A stretch of DNA of 64,000 nt. It comes from Microvelia longipes. Taxonomy: Eukaryota > Arthropoda > Insecta > Hemiptera > Veliidae. Both the position numbers and the translations under genes were made by a program. The stretch is taken from positions 27,976,127 to 28,040,126 of the forward strand of contig JACMZG010001914.1 of NCBI GenBank assembly GCA_018340805.1. Direction: 5' to 3'. This document shows positions 27,253 to 36,808 of the stretch, piece by piece (the first letter of the stretch is position 1; the number at the start of each line of letters is the position of its first letter). Under the pieces are notes generated by a model. It was not told the origin of the DNA and made no database searches. It saw only the letters and a program-made list of their open reading frames with translations.

Positions 27253-27925
27253 AACGAAAGGGTGATTAAATTTTTTTCATCAAAGGGTTAGCATGGGAAC
27301 CGATCTACATTATACATTTATTTCTTTATTGTTACTTCATTTGTTATAAATGAGTTAAAAACTAATAGAACGATTATCGGTTCTAGAAAAATTGTCAATA
27401 TTTCATAGATAAATACTTCGATTATGCCAGGATTTTAAATATAGAATCAAGCTCTTACCACTACAGACTTGGATATGTTCGTTTTTTAATCTGGTATTTA
27501 CCGATATTTAAATAAAGCACGGTTTTATATTAAACAGGGATTAAAATATTTGCTCAATATTAAATATAATACTAAACAGTAAGTATCCCTTTAGAACACA
27601 AATGAAATAAAACACAAAGGTTGGAAAATATCATCTTATCAATTAATTTAAATACTTGTTACAACTAATTTAAACAATTTAATGCAAAAATGAGTAATTT
27701 TCTGAGTTTGTGCACACTAAAATTCACCTTCTTATCAGTTTATTTAAAAACTAGTAAAAACACATTCAAAAGGGGTTTTCAATGAAAGAGTGACTTCAGT
27801 GAATTTAAACATCTTAAAATTAATTAAAACAAATCACTTCAAGAAAAAAAATTAAAGGTAAATCGTTAAAAAAGAAAAAAATAATAAACCCATATACATA
27901 TCATAACTTTGATCACCCTTTCGTT
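27253..27925. mobile_element. TIR element, about 673 bp, non-coding
   Basis: The ends AACGAAAGGGTGATTAAA (27253-27270) and its complement at 27908-27925 differ at one base of 18. The interior has no coding potential. The target-site duplication is not clear, so this is a MITE-like call only. Confidence 0.55.
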
Positions 27926-28499
27926 ATAAATTTCTTATCAGTGACGGTGGCGCTTCTACGGTCTTTGAATTGGTAATGTAACTCCAGGTTTGAAACAATA
28001 GATAAGAGATGGAAAGCATAGGTGCAGCTTGTTTTTGTCTCTTTACAAATTGTGTAGGCGTGGCAATAACTTTATTTTTAATAAATGGCTAAAAAGTAAT
28101 ATGTTTATCAAAGACGAAGTCAAACACAAAATGTATAAATAAAAGAAAATATTTTAATAATATGGACAGAACGCTTCAGTGTTGTTGTATAATGCAATAA
28201 TGATTAATAGCTTTATCTTCTGTTTTTTGCAATAAGATGGTCCTAACATTTTTTTGGGCTGCAATTTCCATTAAAAAAAAACTTCTTAAGGCTTTAATAT
28301 AAATCTAAATAATCAGCTACTTAAGGCACAATTCAACTTTTCCCGTGGAATACAATGACCAAAAGCATAAAAATCACTGTCATGAAATTTTCATAACGTC
28401 AACTGGGTTATCAAATAAAAATTGGCGAACAAAATTGTGCCAAATTTCCTTTGGCGGAAAATTTGATGCTTCCTAGCTAATACTACCTATTATAAGATT
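27926..28499. other. AT-rich DNA, no gene recognised
   Basis: Near 28440-28470 TTTCCTTTGGCGGAAAATTT recalls the CCAAAGG hairpin seen in SINE copies. Confidence 0.4.
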
Positions 28500-29215
28500 A
28501 CCATGTCAAATCAACACAAAAAAGTACATTTTTGGACTTGATGTCATCGATTTTAATATATTTTGACTGACCGGTAGGAACAATAGAAAAAAAGAGTAAA
28601 TCCAGATTTTTGCCTCATTTGGTGCAGCCATATTGCCGCAATAGGGTGGTGAATTTTCCAAAAAATTAGATTTTTAACATTTAATTAAAAATATCATCTT
28701 ATCAATTAATTTAAATACTTAAATTATCCATCTGTAAAAAAAGTTAAGATTTAACGCATAATCATTGATAGAAATTGCAAAAAATGACTTTTTATAGTTT
28801 GAAATTTCTTGACACACGTTATCCGCTACTCTTTTTAGGAACTTTTCAAAATTATAAAAAATTGGCTTTTTGAAATATTAGCTATATAGATATTATTTTT
28901 ATTCTATATTTGCTCATAATAAAAACTTGTAACTAATTATCCAAAATTATTAACAATCTATTTGAAAGGGCCAAGTTTAAACTTTTAAACGTCACCAAAA
29001 TAAAAATCATACCCTTTAGACACATCCATTTTTGTAGTCAATGAAATGTTAAAAAATCACATATTTTGGAAAATTCACCACCCTACTATGGCAATATAGC
29101 TGCACAAAATGAGCCAAAAATCTGGATTTTTTTCCTTCTATGGTGCCTATCTGTCGGCCAAATTATATTAAAATTGGAGATATCGCGTGTTTTTACCTGT
29201 GTTGATTTGATATGG
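28500..29215. mobile_element. Fold-back element with about 170-bp arms
   Basis: The left arm (about 28500-28690) and right arm (about 29040-29215) are inverted copies: ATCAAATCAACACA, ATTTTAATATA, AATCCAGATTTTTG, GTGCAGC..ATATTGCC and AGGGTGGTGAATTTTCC, all with complements. The spacer begins with a 31-base segment also found at 27627-27657. The 99-codon frame starting at 29066 overlaps the right arm and is not a gene. Confidence 0.75.
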
Positions 29216-29322
29216 AATGACATATTGCTACTTTTTACTATTTTTATGAGTATTTTTTTAAAGGAAGCTATGTGTATATCCCATAAGTTTAATAGACAAT
29301 GGTCTTCATTCAAAAATCGGCA

Positions 29323-29438
29323 ATCCGCAGAATTATTGACTTTTATTTTAAGCTCAGGTTATTGAGGAAATTTACGATTAAGAAACAAGAAAACGCTACT
29401 GCTTAGGCTAAGAGGAATAAACCGTAAACAAGGAAGTA
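29323..29438. repeat. Long direct repeat, left copy
   Basis: 116 bases repeated at 29666-29782 with few changes (ATCCGCAGAAT.A, CTTTTATTTTAAGCTCAGG, AAACAAGAAAACGCTACTG, AACCGTAAACAAGGAAGTA). The two copies flank a SINE. Confidence 0.9.
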
Positions 29439-29665
29439 AAAATTAAAATAAAATGCCCGTTTTAGGGCCTTTTGGCCCATCAGGGTATTCACCCTGCCGG
29501 AACCACCTCAGGTGGGTAGCATCTACTACATTCCAAGAATTAATTAAAGTTGGCAAAATCTTTTTAATACAAATACTATAAAATCTTAGATCGCAGCCCG
29601 GGCTGCGAACCCTAGACATCCGGTGCCGAAATCGAACGCCTTTATGATCACGGCCACGGAGGCAG
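29439..29665 (-). mobile_element. tRNA-derived SINE
   Basis: Read on the minus strand, it opens with CCTCCGTGGCCGTGATCATA (A-box-like), then GGGTTCGCAGCCC (B box) about 40 bases on, then a short body with CCACCTCAGGTGG-type complement near 29495-29515. The body resembles 58270-58340. A tRNA-like head with a family-specific tail fits a SINE. Confidence 0.7.
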
Positions 29666-29782
29666 ATCCGCAGAATAACTGACTTTTATTTTAAGCTCAG
29701 GTTATTAATTAAAATTACGAATTAAGAAACAAGAAAACGCTACTGTTTAGGCTAAGAAGAATAAACCGTAAACAAGGAAGTA
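29666..29782. repeat. Long direct repeat, right copy
   Basis: Second copy of 29323-29438. Confidence 0.9.
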
Positions 29783-29926
29783 CACTTTAAAAAAAATTGC
29801 TTGCGGGCCTCCGCGACAGAATTTTTGTTTACCAAACTAATGTATATCAGAATCACAACAAATAAGTTGTACGCATTATTATATTAGTATTTAGAATAAG
29901 AAAAGATTTTTAAAACAAATATCCCA

Positions 29927-29962
29927 TTAGCGAATTTAATTCCTAAAGGAAATTCGCTAAAA
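29927..29962. repeat. Hairpin of the AAATTCGCTAA type
   Basis: TTAGCGAATTT and AAATTCGCTAA are separated by AATTCCTAAAGG. It is the same hairpin as at 5399-5430 and 56571-56600, but here without a SINE head. Confidence 0.75.
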
Positions 29963-29993
29963 TGTTTACATTAATATTTTTTTTTCAAATATT

Positions 29994-30365
29994 AATGTAA
30001 CACACAAAGCAAAAACACACTGGGAAGCAAAGATGGTAACAGACAAAGCAAAAACACACTGGGAAGCAAAGATGGTAACAGACAAAGCAAAAATACTGGG
30101 AAGCAAAGATGGTAACAGACAAAGCAAAAATACACTGGGAAGCAAAGATGGTAACAGACAAAGCAAAAAATACACTGGGAAGCAAAGATGGTAACAGACA
30201 AAGCAAAATAACACTGGGGAAAGCAAAGATGGTAACAGACAAGCAAAAATACACTGGGAAGCAAAGATGGTAACAGACAAAGACGCAAGATGGTACAGAC
30301 AAAGCAAAATTACAGAAGCAAAGATGGTAACAGACAAAGCAAAAACACACTGGGCTAAGATGATA
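29994..30365. repeat. 39-bp minisatellite, about 9 copies
   Basis: The unit is ACACTGGGAAGCAAAGATGG then TAACAGACAAAGCAAAAAT. It equals the family A internal segment ATAAATACAC..GGGAGCTACGATGATAACAGAC, and intact family A sequence continues at its right edge. It is therefore a local tandem expansion inside a family A copy. Open frames in three minus-strand phases are artefacts. Confidence 0.9.
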
Positions 30366-30440
30366 ACAGACATACTCACAGACAGACTCAGGGCGTTTTG
30401 AAAACACCTGAAACGGATGGTCAAATCCCGTTTTCGCATA
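30340..30440 (+). repeat. Family A 3' fragment bordering the minisatellite
   Basis: GACATACTCACAGACAGACT, then AAAACACCTGAAACGGATGG and CCCGTTTTCGCAT match the family A 3' half. Confidence 0.7.
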
Positions 30441-30539
30441 TTTTTCAAATTCAATGCCTTTATGTATAAAAAATTTTAAACAGAAAAATAACAATTTCCA
30501 TATCATGGATTTAAGGTTGCTTGTATTGTATAAAATTAA

Positions 30540-30800
30540 CTATCGATAAGTACTGCCTAAGTCACATAATTAATTATCAATATAAGTATCGTATAAGTAA
30601 AAACAGTAATTATTCATATAAGAACCATATAAGACAAATAAGTAATTATCGAAAAAGGTAACACATAAGTCATATAAGTAATTATCGATATAAGTTGCAT
30701 ATAAGTCATATTAGTAATTATCGATATAGGTACCACATACGTCATATAAGTAATTATCGATATAAGTTGCATATAAATCATGTTAGTAATTATTGATCGA
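30540..30800. repeat. About 37-bp AT-rich tandem repeat
   Basis: The unit is AAGTCATATAAGTAATTATC then GATATAAGTTGCATAT, with a GGTACCACATA variant. A detached piece recurs at 31240-31340. Confidence 0.8.
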
Positions 30801-31239
30801 TTATGTGAAGTTTACATGTCGATGATCACATGATGATAATCAAACACAATTTGAAAGTCCACAGTTAATCAAACAAATCATGGAATCTCAAATAATGTTG
30901 AGGATCAGTTTAATCAAACGAATAAGATTATTCACGAAGTCCTAGCCCACGCCGAAATCACCTCTAAGTAAGGATAAAGTCCATTTTATAACACCCACAT
31001 TTTATAATCTTTATTAACTTAAAAGATAAGGCGCCAAACTTAACAAAAATATTGATTAAATTTGATGATATTGAGAAAAATTTGACGTTTTGAAAAAATC
31101 AAAGAGGTAAAGTTCAAAGTAAAGCTAGTTTTATGCCACGTTGTGTCAGAGTATTTGTAGCAAATACTTAAATTATAAGATTCTCATAATGCCCACTCGA
31201 TGTAGTACTAGACACACGAAACTATAAGGCAAAAACTTA
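30801..31239. other. AT-rich DNA, no gene recognised
   Basis: No feature is recognised. Confidence 0.4.
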
Positions 31240-31340
31240 TTTAATATCGATATAGGTACCACATAAGTCATATAAGTAATTATCGATATAAGTTGCATAT
31301 TTCGAATTAAGTTGAATATATATCGATATAAGTTGAACAG
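31240..31340. repeat. Detached units of the 37-bp repeat
   Basis: ATATCGATATAGGTACCACA and TAAGTAATTATCGATATAAG repeat the array at 30540-30800. Confidence 0.75.
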
Positions 31341-31595
31341 GTAAAATCTAAATAAATTTAAACATGAATAAAATAAACTTCTTGAAATCCAATGTTTTAA
31401 GCATTCAATTTTAAAAGTATTTAAGTGGACAGTAACAGGTCTATAAAACTCTATTTACAATGCTATAACCCCATAGGTAAGCTATATTTATTTCATTTTT
31501 AGTGGAAAATGGAATAAGGTAAAAAAAATCAGATAACACAAAAATATTTAAGAAATTTTAGAAATTTCTATAGCTTATGAATTACGGAAAAAGTA
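31341..31595. other. AT-rich DNA, no gene recognised
   Basis: No feature is recognised. Confidence 0.4.
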
Positions 31596-32345
31596 CTGAG
31601 AATAATTTTCAAAAATCGGGTACGGGTTACTTCGGAACTTTTCCTTCCGCTACACTCTTCCTCGTTACTGCGGACTCGCTTTGCTCGTTCTCAAAATATA
31701 AAAATCACCAAATGTACTGCAGCACGTCTTCGAACTTGCTTTGCTCGTCCTTATATAGTAAATTTATTAAATTTATTCTCAGCGGTTACCCATCCAGGCA
31801 CTGCCCTTACTCGATGCTGCTTATTTTTAATGATCCAACAAAAAGCGTAGATATACTTGCCATATTCGAACGAAACTGAGGATACCTATTTATTTCGTAA
31901 AGGGATATACTTGAACCTAATTTCAACACAAATTATTTTCTGATTTTTTACTATTTTTTAAAAAAACGTATACAAGTAATTTTATAAAGATTGGATTAAT
32001 ACTAATAATGCAATAAACCAATCGACAAATAGTTTTCGCGTTTAATGAATTTTCGAAATGTTTGCGGTCAATAGTGCGAGTTAATGACATCATAAAATTA
32101 TTTTCCTGATAGCACAATTAAACCAAAAAATTGATTTTTATATTAAGTTTCATCTATCTAGCATAAATAAAATGGGAGCTACTATAATAATTGACACATA
32201 AAAACGGACAACTTTGTAAAATCTACTTTGAAGGTTTAAAAACACTTGACACGGATAATTCTGATGACGTCCCGGTTTCACAAGCATTTACTCAAACACA
32301 ATATTTTTTCTTTATACCTGCGGCACAAATAATGAGGAAAAGTAA
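31596..32345 (-). mobile_element. Most complete composite repeat: 5S-derived segment plus family A
   Basis: The + strand order is: TCGGGTACGGGTTACTTCGG end, two GA-loop hairpins (31672-31690 and 31732-31750), and a 5S-like segment on the minus strand at about 31780-31845. Its reverse complement gives TAAGCAGCATCGAG, GGCAGTGCC and TGGATGGGTAACCGCTGAG, close to the A-box, intermediate and C-box parts of 5S rRNA. Family A follows: AATTTCAACACAAATTA, the GAGTTAATGACATCAT block, TAGCATAAAT, and a 3' hairpin (TTTTCTTTATACC ... AATGAGGAAAAGT). It encodes no protein and is likely mobilised in trans. The same order recurs at 44830-45385, 59500-59720 and 61385-61710. Confidence 0.75.
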
Positions 32346-32375
32346 AAATCAAAAGTCATAGTATACAAATTTAAA

Positions 32376-32636
32376 ACAATATAATTGTGCGAGAGACAAG
32401 TTATTTACTAGAGGCGAGTGGTGCGGTGAAATACTTCACATTATGTTCTTCGGAAATAATTGAAGGTTCAGGTTCTGTCGACGCCCTGATGAGTTAGACG
32501 CAACGAAACAGAGTGGGACATGGCATTATGTCGAGCCATCAATGATGCCAAATGTCGAATGATGGAACAGTTCCCGGATGTAGCGTAGTATTTTGCTTTT
32601 TACATTTCCTAGGTGTCTCTCGCACATTTATATTGT
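32376..32636. mobile_element. MITE-like element with 23-bp TIRs
   Basis: The termini 32376-32398 and 32614-32636 are inverted copies with one mismatch (core TGTGCGAGAGACA). The 261-bp element has no coding capacity. A hammerhead-like core lies inside at 32475-32511. The target-site duplication is not clear. Confidence 0.75.
32475..32511 (+). ncRNA. Hammerhead-ribozyme-like core motif
   Basis: All conserved blocks appear in order: GUC cleavage triplet (32477-32479), CUGAUGA (32486-32492), a 3-bp stem II GUU/AAC with a 6-base loop, and GAAA (32505-32508). Stem III can form (GUUCUG with CAGAGU, including G-U pairs). Stem I between GUC and CUGAUGA is only six bases (GACGCC) and cannot form a normal stem, so activity is doubtful; it may be a relic or chance. 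Confidence 0.25.
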
Positions 32637-32724
32637 GTCAACTATTAATGTTTTGCAAAAGTCGGTAGTATTATATGATACATAAAAACTTAAATTGCTG
32701 CAAACAGCAAAATAAAATTTAATT

Positions 32725-33085
32725 GAATAATTACCTACCGTCGATACTTGCTGTTTGCTATGAATATCCCTGTTTTGTTTGTGTGCGTTTTGCTGCCAGT
32801 GTTTATTGTTTTATTATTATTTTTGCATAAGTAGGTGTGACTCTACGTGTAAGACATTGTCTGTTAAACCAAATGCTTGCTATAGGGTTGTGTAGTTTAT
32901 AAGATATAAAGGAGAAGGTGTTAAACATGTTAGCATGACTAACTATGTTAAAATTAAAAAGGTTGTATTTACCGCAAGTTGAAGAAGCAATTGAAGAATG
33001 AGCTACCGTCGATACTGCTGTTGGATAAGCATATCCCCCCGGTCCAAGGATATTCAAATCCACCAGCAAGTCTCGACCGTAGCTG
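32725..33085. repeat. Hairpin repeat related to 8317-8421
   Basis: 33000-33034 and 33047-33083 form an imperfect hairpin (AGCTACCGTCGATACT against its near-complement). 32936-33017 matches 8347-8421 in reverse complement, including TTGCGGTAAATACAACC. A further half-arm (CTACCGTCGATACTTGCTG) lies at about 32736-32756. An 88-codon minus frame crosses it, with text such as GGYAYPTAVSTVAHSS; no domain is recognised. Confidence 0.65.
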
Positions 33086-33500
33086 ATTTTTAATTTTAAA
33101 CAACCTTTTTAATTTTAAAATAAAATATTGCTAGATCTGTCTTTCATCTGTTGAGGTGCTCTGTGTCACATGTCAACTTTGTTGGTCTATTTTTAGTTTT
33201 TTAACGACTTTTGATGCCTCTTAACTAAAAATTGGTAAACATGAAAAGGTCATGTTACAAACCTATAGTACGCTAGTACTGTACTATAAGTTTTGTAGTA
33301 TAGGGTCAAATAATGTAATATATTTAATAATATTAGTTAAAGAATATATGCAGGGTATACGATGTAACACGACGGATTGTGTTGCTAGTTATAAGGCTGA
33401 TACGGCAGTGTATTTTAGTTACCTTCCAAACACCAGTTGGATTTAATTAAAATAATTATATTTGAGATGATAATAAACAATTTAATACACATGAACATCT
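33086..33500. other. AT-rich DNA upstream of tRNA-Met
   Basis: No coding feature is recognised. A 64-codon frame at 33252-33446 has no recognisable content. Confidence 0.4.
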
Positions 33501-33573
33501 GCCTCGGTAGCGCAGTAGGCAGCGCGTAAGTCTCATAATCTTAAGGTCGTGAGTTCGATCCTCACCCGGGGCA
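33501..33573 (+). tRNA. tRNA-Met (CAT), elongator
   Basis: A 73-base intronless cloverleaf. The acceptor stem GCCTCGG pairs with CCGGGGC (one T-G pair), the D stem GCGC with GCGC, and the T stem GTGAG with CTCAC around TTCGATC. The anticodon loop CTCATAA carries CAT. A box (TAGCGCAGTAGG) and B box (GAGTTCGATCC) are intact. The sequence closely resembles the usual animal elongator tRNA-Met, not the initiator. A TTTT pol III terminator lies at 33578-33581. CCA is not encoded, as expected in eukaryotes. It is the only gene in the window that looks functional; a young tRNA pseudogene cannot be fully excluded. Confidence 0.95.
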
Positions 33574-33577
33574 TTAA

Positions 33578-33581
33578 TTTT
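33578..33581 (+). terminator. Pol III terminator of tRNA-Met
   Basis: A run of four T starts five bases after the tRNA 3' end. Confidence 0.7.
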
Positions 33582-33947
33582 ACATAGAAAACTAATCTAA
33601 ACAAGCTAATTTATCAAAAATTATTATGCATTCAAAATTTCAGATTGTACATTAATCAGAATGATAAAAAATAAGGAATAGTCCAAGAGTTGTATTTACA
33701 TTTTAATTTAAGCCACATCAGTTATCAGAATCATATTGTCATTAGTTCTAAATTGAAAACTGAGAATGAAATTTATATAAAATTTTATTTAAAATAATAA
33801 ATATAATAAAAAGTGAATATTTTGACTTTGTTGCTTTTTTTATGAAAATGCCATCAAAGAATTATATGATAATAAAACCATTCACATTTCAATTTACCAT
33901 ATGTGATGAATTACTGTTAACATCTTAACCGTTTAATCTTTTTCATA
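33582..33947. other. AT-rich DNA, no pol region of the Copia element
   Basis: This is where protease-integrase coding would continue on the minus strand after gag. No such motif is found. Confidence 0.5.
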
Positions 33948-34898
33948 TTACAAAAAAGGCTCATCCTCATCAGAAGCATTACTATTTTTATTATTATTAA
34001 AATTTCTTCTAGGATTTCTATCTTTATATCTTCTTTCAGGGCACTCGGAAATTACATGGTCAGGACTAGAACAATTGTAACATTTCCTATTATAATTTGA
34101 TTGATTTTTATTTGAAAAAGTTTGATTTGATTTAAATTTGTTTTGATTATATCTGGGTTTAAAATTGTTTTGATTGGAATTAGAATGATTAAAATGTTTA
34201 TCATAACGACCTGTTGAATTACCAGGAGAGAAAACTAATACATTAGAATTTTCATTCGTTGCATCTTTTCTTTCTTTAAATCTCAGTTCTACAACGCAAA
34301 GTCTCTCCCTTAGTGTCGTTGAGTTTCTTTCTATCTTCGGCATTGACTCCCAAGCATTTATAAATTCAAAATAATCATCTGGCAAAGTATTTATTATTCT
34401 ATTTATGAATAAAAATTCTGGTAATTTTACTTTGTCTTCTTTCCATGTTTCATCCTGAAGTTCTAACCACAACTTTTCTAATTTAGCCATATGCTTTACT
34501 ACGCTTTCATTTTTATCAATTTTCCCTAATCCAAAAAAATCATTAAATAAACGATCTTGTCTTTGTTCAATCCTTTGCTCATATATGCTGTGGAGTTTGT
34601 TCCAAATTTCAGCAGCAGTTGTGCACATATTTATCAAATGTCTAACTTAAGATGAAAGACTAGACACGATTAAATTTTGAGCCATATATTTCACTTTTAC
34701 AAATGCAGCAATGTTCTTTTCATACAATTCTTTTACTTCAAGCACAGCATCATCACTTGGCATTTCGGGACGCTGTAACCTTCCTTCAACAGCTTTCATA
34801 GCCCCAAATGCTTGCAGTTGAATTCTAAGTTGAAATTTCCAATCAGTCCAGTTTTGTTGACCTTCCAACTTTTCAATCATAATTTTTGGAAAATCCAT
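33948..34898 (-). pseudogene. Copia-type retrotransposon Gag, one nonsense codon
   Basis: One reading frame of about 317 codons runs from MDFPKIM (34898; a start 18 bases upstream at 34916 is also open) to a stop at 33948. It is broken by a single in-frame TAA at 34647-34649. The N-terminal part has EGQQNWTDWKFQLRIQLQ, then IWNKLHSIYEQ and LPDDYFEFINAWE, as in Copia-family Gag (the UBN2/gag-polypeptide group). A basic Asn-rich stretch leads to a CCHC zinc knuckle, CYNCSSPDHVISEC (C-x2-C-x4-H-x4-C), residues about 186-199 after the nonsense codon. In Copia elements Gag packages the RNA; normally it is fused to protease, integrase and reverse transcriptase. Here the frame ends soon after the knuckle and no pol or LTR is seen. 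Confidence 0.88.
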
Positions 34899-35080
34899 AA
34901 TTAGAAATAATATCACTTTACTTTTATTTTATATTATTTTTTAAAAAATAATAACCTAAACACAATTGAATTTAAACACATCAAAGGCCCATAACCTATT
35001 GAATTTGTCTTTACCCTAGGATCTTAACACTAAATTTACAACACTATTGTGTTACTTTACATTTGTTTACACTTTTTAAA
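34899..35080 (-). other. Leader region of the Copia-type Gag
   Basis: On the minus strand GGTTATGGGCC (34985-34995) lies about 90 bases before the start, a position where a tRNA-Met-type primer-binding or LTR-edge sequence would be expected. I cannot show an LTR. Confidence 0.35.
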
Positions 35081-35507
35081 AAAAAAACGTTCACAAGTCA
35101 TTTGATAAGAATTGAACTAATGCTGATAATAAGATGAAACTTGGAACATATATTAGCCTTACACATAGCCACGTGCGTGCTAAAGCGCAACATTCTTATT
35201 TTTAAATTTAAAAAAAGTCAGTATTGCTGGATAGTGACGTCATAAAAAATATTTTCCGAATAGTGTAACTACACCAGAAAAATAATTTTTTGTTTCAACT
35301 CTCTAGCATAAATACACGGGGAGCTACGATGATAACAGGCACAGACAAACTCTTTCTCTCTCTCACACACATAGACAAATTTGAGACAACTACTCAGGAG
35401 GTCTTAAAAGAATCCGAATCGGACAATTCTGGTGTCATCCTGGTACCGGACTTTTTTGGAAACACAATACTTTTCCTATAAACCTACGGTATAAATGAGG
35501 AAAAGTA
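35081..35507 (+). mobile_element. Family A repeat
   Basis: Colinear family A copy: CAAGTCATTTGATAAGAATT, GCTGATAATAAGATGAAACT, ATAGTGACGTCAT, CTCTAGCATAAATACAC, GGGAGCTACGATGATAACA, CTCAGGAGGTCTTAAAA and the 3' hairpin ACTTTTCCTATAAACC ... AATGAGGAAAAGTA. Confidence 0.85.
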
Positions 35508-35723
35508 AAATTACTCCTACGATTACACGCAATTTTCCAAGGAAACATAAATCAAAATAAAGACGAAATATAAGAGAAAATGAAGGACCAGTAAAAGAAA
35601 ATAAACTAACAAAATATATTATAATTAAAAGTATTTTTTTAGAAAAATAAATGAGTGCAAACATAATACTATTCACTCTTACCAACAACTAAACTACCAC
35701 TAAACAATAAATTTATACATGTT
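35508..35723. other. AT-rich DNA, no gene recognised
   Basis: No feature is recognised. Confidence 0.4.
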
Positions 35724-35725
35724 AC

Positions 35726-35797
<72 letters not shown>

Positions 35798-35820
35798 ATA
35801 AATTTTTGTTTGTTTGTTTG

Positions 35821-35890
<70 letters not shown>
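35724..35890. repeat. (TA)n microsatellite in two blocks
   Basis: Two TA tracts flank a short TTTGTTTG run near 35805-35820. Confidence 0.95.
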
Positions 35891-35891
<1 letters not shown>

Positions 35892-36485
35892 TCATTATCT
35901 ATGTTCTGATCTGGCATTTTATATAAATCAATTCTATCTTATAATCTACAATGTTATATTATCTTTATGAATACTTACTTTATGTTTTCTTAAATCATAA
36001 TTATATATTATTAAATGGAACAAAAATAACCATTTTAAAGTTTATATTAAGTGCGCTCTATATTGTTTCATCAAGTAGAATGGCCGTGTCATTATAACTA
36101 TTGATTTCAGATAAAGTTCTTTGAAATAACATATTGTTGATTTAAATCAGTTTAGGAACCTTAAAATGATTTTAAACAAAGATCTATTTTTTAAAAAAGA
36201 AATTTTATTAATTTTATTTTTTTAACATCATATTTATTATTCTATAATATTTATTTTAGCCGATGAATTAAAAAACGTTTCTAAATCATCTTAAATATAG
36301 TCCTTTATTTATTTAGATATTCATGATTATTTTAACATTTTATTACTTGTGCCTTTTAATCTTAATATATTGTACCTTTAAATTACAATCTCAAAAAAAA
36401 AAATAAAGGTAGGGAGTTTATGTTTACTTTATTCACTGTTGTACAGAACGTAAAATTCAAATGTATCTATTGAAAAATAGTTATT
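35891..36485. other. AT-rich DNA, no gene recognised
   Basis: No feature is recognised. Confidence 0.4.
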
Positions 36486-36714
36486 TATGCACCAAGGGAG
36501 TAAAGAATGTCATTATTCCCCTGAGCATTATGTTGGTTCCTAAGGCGAAAGCCGAGGGAACCAAAGGATTTAAATCCTGAGGCGAAGCCGAGGGATTTAG
36601 TTGTTTAACTCCTGAGGCGAAGCCGAGGGAGTTATAGCTATCTACTCCCGAGGCGAAGCCGAGGGAGGAAATTATTGCGAGGGAATAATGGCATTTTACT
36701 CCCAAGGTGCATAC
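36486..36714. mobile_element. Fold-back unit carrying four covarying hairpins
   Basis: Outer arms 36486-36519 and 36682-36714 are inverted copies (TATGCACCAAGGGAGTAAA against TTTACTCCCAAGGTGCATA). Inside are four consecutive hairpins (36533-36564, 36571-36599, 36606-36634, 36645-36667). Each is built as stem, GA/GA internal loop (AA/GA in the first), GGC/GCC, and GAA loop (GAAA in the first). The outer stems differ in sequence (TTGGTTCC, TAAATCC, TAACTCC, CTCCC) yet each has its own complement downstream. A fifth, broken unit ends near 36682. Confidence 0.9.
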
Positions 36715-36808
36715 AAGATTTTATCTCCAGACGTCGACATTGAAAATAAAGTAAGAATGTCTTTTTTCATTTCTTTTTTCAAGATTTTTTAACTGAAAAT
36801 TATCTTAC

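Noticed and set aside
29066..29365. 99-codon open frame, membrane-like composition
   Set aside because: It starts in the right arm of the fold-back at 28500-29215 and runs into a direct repeat; AT-rich DNA gives hydrophobic translations by chance.
29966..30506. Three overlapping minus-strand frames up to 173 codons, Cys/Phe-rich
   Set aside because: All three phases are open because of the 39-bp minisatellite; no domain and no start context.
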